Positions 47,078-59,800 of a DNA stretch of 64,000 nucleotides are shown in pieces. The DNA is from Amblyornis subalaris (lineage: Eukaryota; Chordata; Aves; Passeriformes; Ptilonorhynchidae): the NCBI GenBank assembly GCA_018881555.1, contig JACAXG010000105.1:860963-924962 (forward strand). The letters run 5' to 3'. The position numbers were made by a program, and so were the translations under genes. Below the pieces are notes generated by a model that searched no databases, was not told where the DNA came from, and saw nothing but the letters and a program-made list of their open reading frames with translations. Positions within the stretch are counted from its first letter, which is position 1. Every line of letters begins with the position of its first letter.

Positions 47078-49000
47078 CAGTTGTGAAAAGCTGTGGATAT
47101 TCTGAGGAGTCTCCTTGCATTTTCTGCTTCTTATAAGTCTAATATTTGGTAGTCTCTTAGGAACAATCAGATTTTTCCAAGGAATTGTGCATCCAAGCAT
47201 CCTAAGGGGAGTTGAAATTGGAAAATCTTTTCCAGATTGTGACTACTGAACATTAATATCTGACTTAACGAGATGTTGCACTGTATCTGTTAGATGGTGT
47301 TCTGTATCAGGAGCATCCAATGGCATATCCTGCATTGTACTAATACACACGAGAAATTCCATTCACAAAAGAAAATTGATACTTAGCATGCATATAAGCA
47401 TTATAATGTTCACTTTACCTAGGAATTCTCATCTATAAGGATATAGGAAAGGATGAAAAACAATTCTTTTATTGCTATGTCTGAATTGCTATTTCTAAAC
47501 CTTGGAACATTGTAACAGATAAAAGATCTATAAATCAGTGGGAGTTTGTCTCCTCATTAACTACTGTAAGTATTAAATAGATCAGTAAAAATGTAAGTCC
47601 TTTACCACGTATATTTTCATTTCCTTTTAAATGTTTCTGAGATTGTCTTTCTTCTGATTGAATATGATTCCTGTATCAGTCACTTTTCAAGAATAGCGTA
47701 ATTAAGGGTAACGTTCTATTACAGGTTGCAAATTTTTTAGATACTGTGTGGAGAAAAAGAATAACATACCTCCTGTAGATCATAGTTTGATTTCTGAACA
47801 CTCTGTAATCTTTACCTTTTCATAATTTTGTTAGTATCATTACTCGAGTATTTTGAAATTCACAACTCTTTCAATTCATCCTAGATAGGAATTAATTCCA
47901 CCATGGAGGAATTATATTTTTAATATGTGAAATTACTCAAACACATACACATACATGTATAACCCTGGAGATAAAAAATTACAATATTTTTTGCCCTTTT
48001 ATGTGTGCTTTACATTTCACAAATGTTGGGATTAATTCAAAATTTATATTGGGATGCTTTGTTACACTAGCTAGGGTTGTCACTTTTGCAGTGAGGCTCA
48101 ACCATTGCTCCCTGCTGTTCTCTTAGTTCTACTGAAAGACTGGGAAGGGTAGCAAATCTTAGGAAGAGCATAATTCTGGCACACTCATCTTCATTTATGG
48201 CTTAAATAGTCCAATTTTTTATATTTAGCTTTATTAGGTTATTTCAATGCAATTGCTATTAAGTAGCTGCTAAATGGAATACACTGTAGACATCTGCAAG
48301 CACACTAAGCTTTTGAGCAAGTGGGGTTGCACTTTACATCTCAGATAATATTTTAAAACTACCTCTGAGGAGAAGTGCTTTATAGTCACCCTCTTTTCTC
48401 ACATAACAGGTGTATAACTCCCACTCATTTCTAAGTTAAGCTACCGAGAAAAGTAAAGGATAATTTTCAATGGCAGGGGTCAGTGCATTAAAAATTCAGG
48501 TCTTTTTCCTTCATATAGCTGATAAGCAAATATCCTCATTACTGTTTTATTTTTTGGATTTGTTCATTTTAGCTTTCATTTGCTGCAGACACCAGCTAGC
48601 CTTATCACCCAGTCCTTCCCTGGGCTTTGGCTTCCCTGTTTGACCTCTGAGGTCTGGGAATGACACACAGACTCCTTCGGCCTTCCAAGCACTGTCAGAT
48701 CCTCCAGTCACCATCTGAACAGGAAGAAAGGGAACCATAACCCACCTCTGTTGTGACTTTGGACTTTCCTTAAATACTGAAATGCAAAATGCAGGAAATA
48801 TCTTTTTTATTCCTGTCTGCTGTCACGCCAAGAAACCAACTGGCTACTATTGCCTTGAAAAAACTGGCGGCATACATAATTATTGGTACATTTTAAATTT
48901 CGAGTGCTTGAGAACCATTAAAGTTTTGTTTAGAATCAGATAAGTATTATCTTATTATTGCAATTCAGCCTCTCCTTCTCAATGTTTCCCTTAACACGTG

Positions 49001-49035
49001 TATTTGAGGCCTGATCCTGCTCTGAGGTTCTATAC
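49001..49035. repeat. Possible ancient amniote interspersed repeat relic
   Basis: GAGGCCTGATCCTGCTCTGA resembles the complement of the 'gcaggatcaggcc' word typical of old amniote repeats. The match is very short. Confidence 0.25.
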
Positions 49036-50390
49036 GCATGCATGGGGAGTCCTTTTGTGTCTGTCTGTCCTCAATTAGTCATCACTGTGTTCATGTGCCC
49101 AAGAATCAGTCATTGTCCAAAAACAACTTGCAGGTGCAGATCTAGTTTTCTATTTTCTCTGCTCAGCAGTACAGGACTTTACAAACAAGATTTTTAAAGG
49201 CATTGTGACATCTATCTCCCACTGGTTTTGATGAGAGCAAAATGTCTAAATACCTTGAAAAATCTTGTTATAAATGACTGGCAAAATCCAATTTTCCAAA
49301 GTGACTTAAGCAGACTTAGGAACCTGGGAACTCAGACACACAATTAGGTTACTACCGCTCAACATGTAACCATTCATCAGCTTAGCTTGAACTTCAATCA
49401 TTTCAAGCTAGGCTAGACAACATTAACTTATATTTGCCACTGGCTAAGACTGAGTGCCCAAACCTGTAAAATTCCTCAGCTAATTCAGTATATCTTGTTA
49501 AATCATGTTAATATGACAATGTTGGTGGGTGAATTTTCTTTTTGAAAATCAATGGGATTTGGAACTTTGATAGAATAGTGCGTTTCTATGGCAATATATT
49601 TTGTGCTACATCAGCTTTTTGACATTGACAGTCTCTGTCTTTACTCCAACCTTTGGCACAAGGTGGCAGAGTATGCCCTTCACAATGTTATGGCATATGC
49701 TCATATGAGGCAGCCGTGTTTGCACCAAGAGTTACAGCTTCTGTAGCTCATCCCAAAATATACTTTGTGTTATAACATTAAAGTTCATAATTAATTTGTG
49801 CAAGTACATCACAGATATCTAAAACTACTTCTATCCCAGATAACAACTAATGTATATATAATCCAGCTTCACATTAACTGCAGGAGCAACAATGAAACTG
49901 TGGCAACATAATATTCACTGTGAGGCAACTGCATCAATATTTACCCAGCTTCTCAAACAGATGAATTTCATTTTGTAGTATGTACACTAAAAGCATTTCC
50001 CAAGACAGAAAGTTAAAAACTGATGTACAAACAGAAAAAATGGCCACACCAAAGATCCATGTAGTTTGACACCTTACTTTAATCTATGACTTGCAGCAGA
50101 GTATCAGAGTAGGGTCAATATGCTGTAGTATCTTCCACGGGATGCCTTCCAAAACAGCTGCAGTCTGAGTGTAACAGACTTCTAGTTCTGGATTTTCATA
50201 GTCTTTGTAACATATTTCTTACTGGAATTCACCTTGTTGGTTTTTGATCTAGTGTCACCTTCTGCATGCACATTGTCATGCAGCAATGGATTTAACAGCA
50301 TTCTATCTGGAAGAAAAAAATCTGATTTTGTTTATTTTGACCTGTCTAGAAACTATATTTGATATTCTTCAGCTCTTTAACAGTTTGGTT

Positions 50391-50470
50391 GTAACTCTTT
50401 CCCCAAGGTCACAGAGGAAAACTGTGGCAAAGAAAGGTCCGAATCTATTTTCTTAATTTCTGTCTTGTGA
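50391..50470 (+). repeat. MIR/L2-like ancient repeat relic
   Basis: TTCCCCAAGGTCACAGAGGA, then GTGGCAAAGAAAGGTCCGAA, follow the order of MIR and L2-type 3' cores ('ttgcccaaggtcacacag', then 'gtggcagagctgggattcgaa'). Confidence 0.45.
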
Positions 50471-51791
50471 CACAGACACAGAACCAGCCTTCTCTTGTAT
50501 ACATCAATTTAAACTACTTGGAATTCAGATGAGTTTGCCTTACTGCATTCCTAATTTGAATCAGGCTGGCTGGCAGTAGATACTTCTTTGCTACTGCAGT
50601 ATAGATAAGATATAATATTATGAAGGAAGTATTGCAGTGAAGGCACTTAAATGTTCCAGAACTTCTCTCATGTACCAGGATCACAGGTGTTCCTGTTCAG
50701 TTTGTATATATGCCTTATGCGTATTTTTTTATTTTGCATTATCTCACAGTAAACACTTTATGTGGGCTTTATTTCCAGACTATTAACTGGTTGCTAATTC
50801 TCCAGACAATAACCATATTCTTTTGATTACCAGTAACATCTTTCAGCTATGCTATGAAATCTCATGTGAATTATTGTTGTATGTTTAGCTGTCATAGGGA
50901 AATATGAGGGTTATTACATTCTTGTGTTGTGCACCAACATTCATCTAAATCTACCTTAGTTTCCTTAAGTGAAGAAAACAGTTCTTTTGATTTATTTTTT
51001 ATAACTTGTGATGACTTTTTAACCTTTCATGTTAATGGCTAAAGGTAAAAAATAGTCCTTCTCCTCAGTCAGACAGTTGCCCCCTTAGGTATAATTTGCA
51101 AGTTCACTTCTTTTCTGTTTCCTGGCATCTTCTGCTCTGAGTGGCTCTTATCTGCAACTTTAGGATCTTTTCAAGGAGCCAATAGCTCCTTCCCCAGTAC
51201 AGGATATTGGCCATTAAACTCTGTTCAAGTAACAATGGTTTTTCCAAGATGACTATTCCTACTAACTTATGTCTCTTTATGTCTCTATAGATTTGTTCTT
51301 GATTGATAGACTAAGGTGACATGTGAATTCAGTAATGCACACAACATGTTAGGAGGAAAATTATTCTATATGTTGTGTCATTTCATAAATCAGTGTCTTT
51401 TTATTACTCCTTGTTTTTCATCAGCTGAAATAATTCTCATTGGTGGACCAATTCTCTTGTAAAGCAGTTTTACATAAAGCCATTTCTTAGCAGTTGATCT
51501 ATAATGATGTTGCTGCAGAAATAATTTCTCCATATGTTTTATTGGCTTTTTTCTCTTGACTTTTAAGGAAGACAAACAACAGCAATCAATGAAANATTTT
51601 TGTTCTGTTTTGCTTTCAGTATTTTTTTCATCTAAAAACCCACAGTTCTAATATAGAAACATAAAAGCAAAATGCTGTGTAAAGACTGTATCTTGTGCTT
51701 AAAAGAAGATAAGGAAATTCTTAAAAGAAAAGGCACACAAGGATTTGCCCTAAATGTCCTAAAGTTTTGTCAATTACTAATATTAGACAAT

Positions 51792-52174
51792 GGGAACTGG
51801 GCCTGTTTAGCCTTGGGAAGAGACAATGAGAGGGCACCTCATCAATGTCAACCTCATCTGTATTCGAAGGGAGGGTGTCAAGGGGATGGAACCAGGCTCT
51901 GCTTGGTGGTGCTGAGCAATAGGACAGGAGGCAGAAACTGATGCACAAAAGTTCCACCTGAATTATGAGGAAGAGCTGCTTTACTGTGCAGGTGACTGTG
52001 CACTGGAACAGATTGCCCAGAGAGGGTGTGGAGTCTCCCTCACTGGAGATATTCAAGAGCCATCTGGACACAATCCTGTGCCATGTGCTCTGGGATGGCC
52101 CTGCTTGAGTAGGGAAGTTGGGGCAGGTGACCCCCTGTGGTCCCTTCCAACCTTGCCCATTCTGTGATTCTGTA
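51792..52174 (+). mobile_element. CR1 LINE 3' fragment (~380 bp)
   Basis: Plus orientation. It runs from 'ggcctgtttagccttgggaa' through 'aagggagggtgtcaagggga', 'caggaggcagaaactgatgc' and 'gaacagattgcccagagagg' to the 3' UTR 'tggtcccttccaaccttgcc' and the terminal ATTCTGTGATTCTGT. It covers the end of ORF2 and the 3' UTR, but the reading frame is broken, so it encodes nothing. The open frames crossing it on both strands (51672-51941 and 51721-52071) are incidental. Confidence 0.93.
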
Positions 52175-53734
52175 ATATTTCTAATTATGTCCTAGACTCT
52201 GAAGCAGCAGGTGTAAATTTAAGGTAATTTGAACATATTTCCTTCCTTCATGTAGTCAGAAAAGATGCACAAATAGTTTTGTTAACCAGGCACACACATT
52301 TCTACCAAGAATTATTTTTAAATGTTAAAATCTCATTCCAGAGCACTGTGGCAAAATTTTGAGCAGTTCCTGGCAATATTCCAAATGTGCATTTGTGATT
52401 TATTTCTGTGTAGAGGAAGCATTAGTAATACTAGATATTATCAGCAAATATCAGACTCTTCATTACAAATGCTTTTGATACATTGCTTGTTAAAGAGATA
52501 GGCTTGCTTACTCTGACAGTTTTTTAAACTGAATCTATCTTTTTCTTCCTTTCATCCATCTTTGAATTTTGACATATACTGTCTTTCCATGAAGGCTTCA
52601 AGAGCTGAGATGACCTTGCCAAAGATCAAGAGGTGTGTCTGGAAGAATTACAATATCTTGGAAGATGGATTTATGTGATTACTGTGTAAAAGAGTACTTG
52701 TTCTGTAGTGATTGATGACAACACTGGCAGTATTGACTGATCATTAGAAATATTTATATGGCAGATCCTTTAAGGTAGTGGAAGATGTGAAGAAAAGATT
52801 AAATGCATATCAAGAAGACAACAGTTTCTATGTCTAGGAATCAGAGCTTTTAGTTCTTTTGCAACACCTTTAATTATTTTTTCCACGTTTGTCTTCTTTC
52901 ACAGACACAAATGTACTGTGAATGCCTCCAAAACTGCTTGTAGGCCCCACAAAATTTATAGTGCAGATGATGTCATTCACATATTTTGAAAGCAGTTAAG
53001 TTTAATATTTGCAATTATAAATCCCTGCTTATAAATATGTTTTTAGGTAGGGAGCATGTTTATAAAGGTGTAATAGAGAGAGAGATATATTGTTGCTCAT
53101 CTGTTTCTCAAGGTTTGTATCGCAAACAGACTTTAAAGGAATATANGTAGTTTGTTGTTTGTGACCCTGGCATACTTTTAGACATTTGAGTTTTCTACTG
53201 CATTATTTACTGTGCTGCGTTGATACATTAGTGACTAAGTAACCTTTAGTAAATTATATGCTGATATTTCAACTATCTATAGTTATTAAAAATAGATGGT
53301 CTTTAAGGTGGTAGTTTGAATACAAGGAGACCTAATATTATTCTCAGCTTCACCACATCACATAGCTCTATTAAAGAGAGCAATTCAGTAGAATTGCTCT
53401 TAATTTACTTAGGTGCGACTGAAAGCAAAATCACTTGGCCAGCCTGCTGGTGTATGTAGTAACTGAAGACATACACACACACTCAAACCCTCCCTGTATA
53501 TATTTATGTATAGTGAAAGTTCATATATAGTATGAGTAGAATGATCACAGCTTGACAGAGTACATTTAGTATGTTTAGTTTATGAGAAATCTATTAAATA
53601 GGAGCATGTTTTGTTGATTTAAATTTCCTTTTCTTCTCTTTCTGATGCAGCATTATGAAAAATTTTGCTTACACTAAAGTAAATTTTTGAAATTTTTTGA
53701 GCAATGAAGCATGTTGTTTAGCAAGATTTTGTAG
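52175..53734. other. Intergenic or intronic DNA, no gene seen
   Basis: AT-rich spacer between two CR1 tails, with a short CA run at about 53471-53484 and one ambiguous base at 53146. Confidence 0.6.
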
Positions 53735-53850
53735 TTTCCATCCAAAAGCTGTCTGGACATAGTCCTGAGCAGCTGACTGTAGATGGCCCTATGTGAGCAG
53801 GAGGGTTGAACCATCCAAGCCCAGCTATTCTGTGGTTCTGTGCTTCTGTG
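53735..53850 (+). mobile_element. CR1 LINE 3' tail fragment
   Basis: 'aaaagctgtctggacatagt' and 'gatggccctatgtgagcagg' followed by 'agggttgaaccatccaagcc' and terminal ATTCTGTGGTTCTGTG octamers match a decayed CR1 3' end in plus orientation. Confidence 0.87.
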
Positions 53851-56800
53851 ACCCTAGTCTCTGAATGTCTCCATGTAAAATGCATTGTTGCAGTTCTGAA
53901 AATAGGTTGCATGTAGCAAAAAATATGGAACAGTTAAATACTCATTAAGATGTACTGATTTCATTGTTTTGATGTAGTGAAGTAAAAATGAGCCACGTTT
54001 TTCAGGTTTTATCTTAACATATTTGCATACACCACTAGTCACCAGAACAGGTATTTTAGCTCATCAGAGAAAAGAGCTCAAGCTACTTGTAGTATATAAC
54101 TAAATTTATCACTCCTTTCCTTGATTTTACATTTTATGGGTGTTAATTATTAGTTCCTTTTAATTATACTTCATGGCCTTTGTCCTGGAGAGTATCCAAA
54201 GAGTAGATCATCATGGTATGCAATTTAGTGAAACAGTTTCCAGGCATTATGCCATCCTCAAGACCATGTGAAACAATTGTTATTAAAATAAGAAAAATAT
54301 TAGTGTGCATATTTAGATTATAAATAAAGGGAGGGAAATGGTTGACATTTTTCCATGGAGTGCTATTAATTTGGTTTGGCTTTTACTGTAATTCCTAACC
54401 ACTTCAAAATTAAAAGCATTGAGAACAGCAGTGTGTCAGTTCTGTTGCTCCATTTGCTGACAGAAAGCACAATGGTTTCTTATCTTTCTCAATCTATTTT
54501 AAGTTCATATGTAGGTGTAAAAAAAAAATCTCACCCCACTGCTTTGGAAGCAGTTGTTAAGCAGGATTTGTCCTCAGAACAACATTACTTCTCAGCTGAG
54601 TGATTTAAACAGTTGAGGTGAAGTAAAACTGGCACAGGGTCTCACACAGGCCAGTGACATCAGTGAGGGACTACTGGTAAAGCTAGACAAATGATTGAGC
54701 TGCTGGACTGTGCTGAAATGCTTGGATAGCCACAGTTACTTGTGCACAGCTACCATGACTACATTCTAACATTTGGTTTTGGAGGCAGCTTGCAGATGCA
54801 ATCAAATATGTACAAAGGCCATAAATGTCTATGTGGATACACACAGATTTAACATAACTATAGGTTAATTTAAGCCTTTTGGGAACCTTTTATGATTTTA
54901 CAACTATGTTTTTGTAAGTATTTTTAAATCTTATTACTTGAAAAATCAGCCATGTAGAAAACAAGAAAAACTGACTCAGAGACTGATCCCAAAAAGACTT
55001 GCTGAATAATTTTAGTTTCCTGAGTTGTCCCATTGCTAGCTTTGTGCAAATTTGTGCTGTAAAGGGAAATGATTTAATACTTTTAATATTGCTTTTGCTC
55101 GTGTTAAAGTGCATTCAACATAAGCACTGATTGGAACAAAATATTTTTGTTTTGCTTGTGCAGTACTCCACTACTCCACTCCACATCATAATCAATATAT
55201 TAAAATAAGACAATTTGACCTAGTTGTATCATTGAAACATATTTTAATGTGAACACCAAGGATTTTGTTTCTAATTAATAAAGTCCCACTCCAGCAAACT
55301 ATTGTTATTAACCTAAATGAAGAACCTCTGGTTCTCTTTGCATAAGTCAGTGACTTACAAACTTTAACAGTCTTTTTCTTCTTCTTTCTCACTAATCTTA
55401 GCTGAAATTTAAAAATGTCTATCATTGCTCTTATACGTTCAGAAAACAATCTTAACAAAATATACACTATTTTTTCCTTCAAAAACAAAAGCAAAAATGA
55501 TCTTCATAATAGGCCTTTAATATAGCAATCTTGAGCCTGAATTTAGCCAGCAATGTTAATTGAAATTTGGCATTTTGTTACTTATTCTATCTTTTTAACA
55601 AATTTTATGTATTACAAAATTATTATTTTAAAAGTTAAAACTACTCAGCTTCTACCTTTAGAACTTCTCTGTTTTTTCACAGGATTTTCTTTCAGTGCTC
55701 TACTTTTTTAAACCATTGTCAAGATTTAAGAGCTGACTATATTCTGAGGGATTTCACCTGTTAGAAATTTATCTGGATTTAACAAAGCAGTTAAACATGG
55801 TCTTAAACCATTCTTACTGAACTAAATACAGTGTCTCTGTTTGCTTTTCTCTTTTAAAAAATCCAAACCAGCATTTTACACTAACAAGCCCATGAGAAAA
55901 ACATCTCAGGGGTAGGTTCTCACGTACTGTTATTTTGTCCTTTGGTTTTTACTGATCTAGACGTGGATCTCATAGGTTTCTCTCTCATTTGATTGTGACA
56001 ACGCTTCATGTTTTTGCTTTATTTGTCTCTTCTTGCCTATAATATTTCCTGCTTCTCTGCTTTTGAATCTTTGTGATTTTGAATCTTCAGGACACAATAT
56101 TTTCCCAGCAATTTTTATGTGTAGTTAAAAAGTTATTCAGATTTTTTTACTCTGTTCAGTGGCAACCCATAAAGATTTCTGTATCTCTTTGCACCCAATA
56201 AATTTCATGGTGAATATAATGTGGATTTAGATCCATGCTATTGAGTAACATCTTTCTAAACTGAAAACCATCTAATCAGAGTTAGTGGTTTAGTGGTTTC
56301 AATATTACAAAGAACAGCTCTTACAAACGCAGGTCATTGTCCTAAGGGTTCATGGTAGTTTAAAGTAATAGTTTTTGCTTAATTATAATGATTCTTTCAT
56401 GAACAGAATCTCATTTGTGTTAGTAGTCAAACGTTGATTTTAATTTGGAAAGTTCATCGCAAATAAGTTGTGTTCTCTTGATTTGGGTAATTATACTCAC
56501 TTAGTACGTTAATGGCAAGGACTGCTCAGGCTTTTTAAAAACCTTCCAGCTCTCTGTAGAACAGTTGTTGAAAGGAGTGGAGAGTATGAAGTTCTCTTTG
56601 ATCAGTTTAATGAACCTCAGTGTTTTTATTGTCTATTCACTTATATGCCAAGTGTAGTGCGACTCTGAATTAGCTACTAATTAGAGTTTTATTCAAGAAA
56701 AAATAACATAAAAGCAGCCTATAATTAATATTGTGAACAATATTGTTTCTAATGATTTTCCTTTCCTTTTTAATTACTATTAAAAATGCATGTGCCTTAT

Positions 56801-59800
56801 TGCAGAGCTTTTGTTTTTGGATGTTTTCGTGTTTATAAAGACTTAAGTTTTGTCAAAAAGGCAGGTTAGAGCACAGTCATTGTTACAACCTCTGCTAGCC
56901 CATGGGCAGCAACAGAAAGGGGAAAACACTGTGAGAAAAACATTAAATTTTTATGTCCTTGTTGGTCTCAGTTGCAAAATTTATATTTACATTTCCTTCA
57001 ATGAATGAAACAGCATTTTAATAAACTTCTCAGGCAATGAGTGCCCAGTGGCTACAAGTAAGGACCACAATTATTGAATCATGTTACACTTAGGTGGATT
57101 ATATTTAGACAATCCTTTACCACTTTTATTCTATATATTTATGGGATATAACATTGTAATATGCATGAGATAAAATTCTCTCATTGTAATTCTATTCCCA
57201 GTGCAGGTCCTTTATTTCCAGAAAACATTCAAGAGAGAGCATAGGGAAGGAGATGGTACTTCTATTAGCTAAACTTTTCAGGGTGAAGTTCAGAAAAATA
57301 GCAAAATAATATAATAAACACATGTCTGACACAACCAGATATTCAGGAGGTGGACAAAATAACTGAAAAGTAATCTTCAGTCCAAAGAATGAAGAGACTG
57401 AGGCGTACTTAAAAAACACATATATAAGACAAAAGTATGTGAAATAGCTTCCTAGGCAGGGAAGGTTTGCGTAGAAGTACCTCACCTGTTTGGAAACTGT
57501 AAGAAATAAGAAGAAATGCCATAGGGATTGGCTTCATAAATTAGAAAAATTATGGAGGGAACTTAAATATCACCCAAGCTTTAGTGAGAATAAAAGCATG
57601 GAAAAGAGGACATAAGTTTTAGGTGATGAACAAATATTACTTTACAATAACTTTACTTACTTTACTTATATTGGACTTCAATTATATATGAATGTTTAAT
57701 TCTATATATTTTAACACAAAATCTGAAGTTTCCCTTTTAAGAGAAGTATTCCTATTCTTTTAAGAAATTCAGGGCATAATGGGATTTTTTTATATGTATT
57801 CAAAATCAGTAGTATCTAGTAACTAATCTTTGGTTGCTTAGAAGAAGCTGATTGACAACTGGAGGGAAAAATTGAGAGTGATACTTAATCTTAGAAACAG
57901 GAAAGAGGTGGGAAATCAGGATTAATGTTCCCTTTAGACTTTTGACTGAAGCAAGCAGTGCAGTGGCCACTTCCCAGCTTCCTGCAGCCAGCAGTGCACC
58001 AGATGCAGGGATGTGAGCAAGCCAAATGCTGTCAGTTGAGTGGCTGTGCCCCATCACCAAGGGATTTTTCAATAATCTAAAATAAAACATGAGTGATACA
58101 GAGATGTGATCCCTTTATATGTTGCTTGTAGATGTATTTCTGTTTCATGCTTATCCCCTCATAACTTCAGTACTTTCTTTGGCAAGTGATCTGAATAAGC
58201 TGGGGACACAAATTTTGGTTAGATGTGCTACTCTGAGAAGCAATGGTTTTGCTCTCTGCATTAATAGTAGGAGTAATATTGTAGTAGGAATAATGTTCCA
58301 ACTTAGCTTTGGTCAAGCAAAAACCTCTATTAAAGTTCTATTAATTACAATTGTTACCTTAACAAACATACTTTTTTTTCCTTTTCACATAGGCCGTAGC
58401 TTTGCGTTACTGAAGACATCAACTTATTAATTGATGTCATGTCAGCAATTGTACCTGAAGGTTTTTGAAAGAGGGCATTAGATGGGTGTTGGAAGTTACA
58501 CTCTGCACTCATTAGCCCTGTGAGACTGCTGAATTGCAGAACAGATAGTCTGCTGGTCAAGCTCTTGCCTCACAACCTTGAGTTAGGGCCAGGTGATCAT
58601 ACAGTTATAGATTTTATGTTGCCTCTTTTGGTCCCTCAATTGACTCCCCTATATGAAAACAGAAATGTTGCAGAGCAGTCTGCTCCTTTGATCACTACAG
58701 CTTTCTGTTCCCATACAGAGCTCGCTGTAATTGAGATAAGATTCTCTTCATCTCGGTTACTTATTACCTTACATAATGCCACTGGATTCGGCAGAACGCT
58801 ATCCATTGTCTTATGTGGATTTTGGATCACACAAACGGAAGTCAGTGGGTTGCCAGGAATGATAATACTGTCTATTGATACCTTGAAAGCCTTCCTAGAA
58901 TTGCATGTATACCAAACACAATTTTTCTAAGGAAAATTCTTCCTTTTTTAATTGGTTTTAGTCTTATGCATGTTTATCTCCCATTCCTACAAACATTTGT
59001 GCAATGTGGTTCTGTCCACTCAGGCGGCTGAGCAATGTCCAGTTCATACCCCTCCCAAGCTGATACATAAATGCTAAAGGGAAGATGAGAAGCTAGAAGA
59101 GGCAGGGAACAGCAGCAGCTGGAAGAGGAAATGAGTTATGTCCCAGAACCAAAGCTAGCAGTACACTCTGGGCACAACAGCAGTTGTGCGGGATCCGAGT
59201 GCTTTATCTTCTCTGGCACTCCAGCTCTTGCTTGCTGCTGTCCTAAATTTCCCCAAGATTCACTGTAAAGTACTCAAATATATTCTGAGGAACCCGTAAC
59301 AGGAATGCATTCTCATCTTAGTGCAATCAGCCCTCAGGAGCCACCCCTGCTCTTAGAGCATTGTTGACAAACAAAGTTGTTACTTTATCAGATCTAGTAT
59401 GCCAACATGGCATAATTCTGTCTAACCTTCAGAAATTAGAAAAGGTAGCAATTATACCCTTAAAAAGTCACTTTCGAATTGACTAATTAATCATTCATTG
59501 CCCGTGGCACTAATAAGTCATTAGTTGTGTAGTGGCTCATTATAAGGTGCAATATGTAGAAGGGTTCATTTATGCAACTCCTTGCTGAATGTTGATTAGG
59601 TTATTTATAGCTAATTCGTGCTTGTTATGATCAATTATGACTTACATCTCTGTGAATGTCTTTTTAAGTTGAAATGCAGCAAGACAAAGACTTATTTAAA
59701 GCATCTGTACAGTTAAATATTGCAAAAGAAGCTGTTAATACAATATCTCTTCCAACACTGTATCCTCTAGAGAAAGAAATCTTTTGTCTTGCTACATTGA

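Larger units (their letters stand above)
47078..51791. other. Intergenic or intronic DNA, no gene seen
   Basis: No gene is supported; frames are at most about 63 codons. Possible ancient relics are at 49001-49035 and 50391-50470. One ambiguous base lies at 51595. Confidence 0.6.

Noticed and set aside
46377..47200. Cluster of frames on both strands, up to 127 codons, Gly/Arg/Pro rich
   Set aside because: They coincide with the G+C-rich LTR, where stop codons are rare. The LTR ends and target duplications explain the segment fully.
58119..58930. Two successive plus-strand frames of 103 and 136 codons
   Set aside because: They could have been exons of one gene, but neither resembles a known protein, no clear splice sites frame them, and minus-strand frames overlap both.
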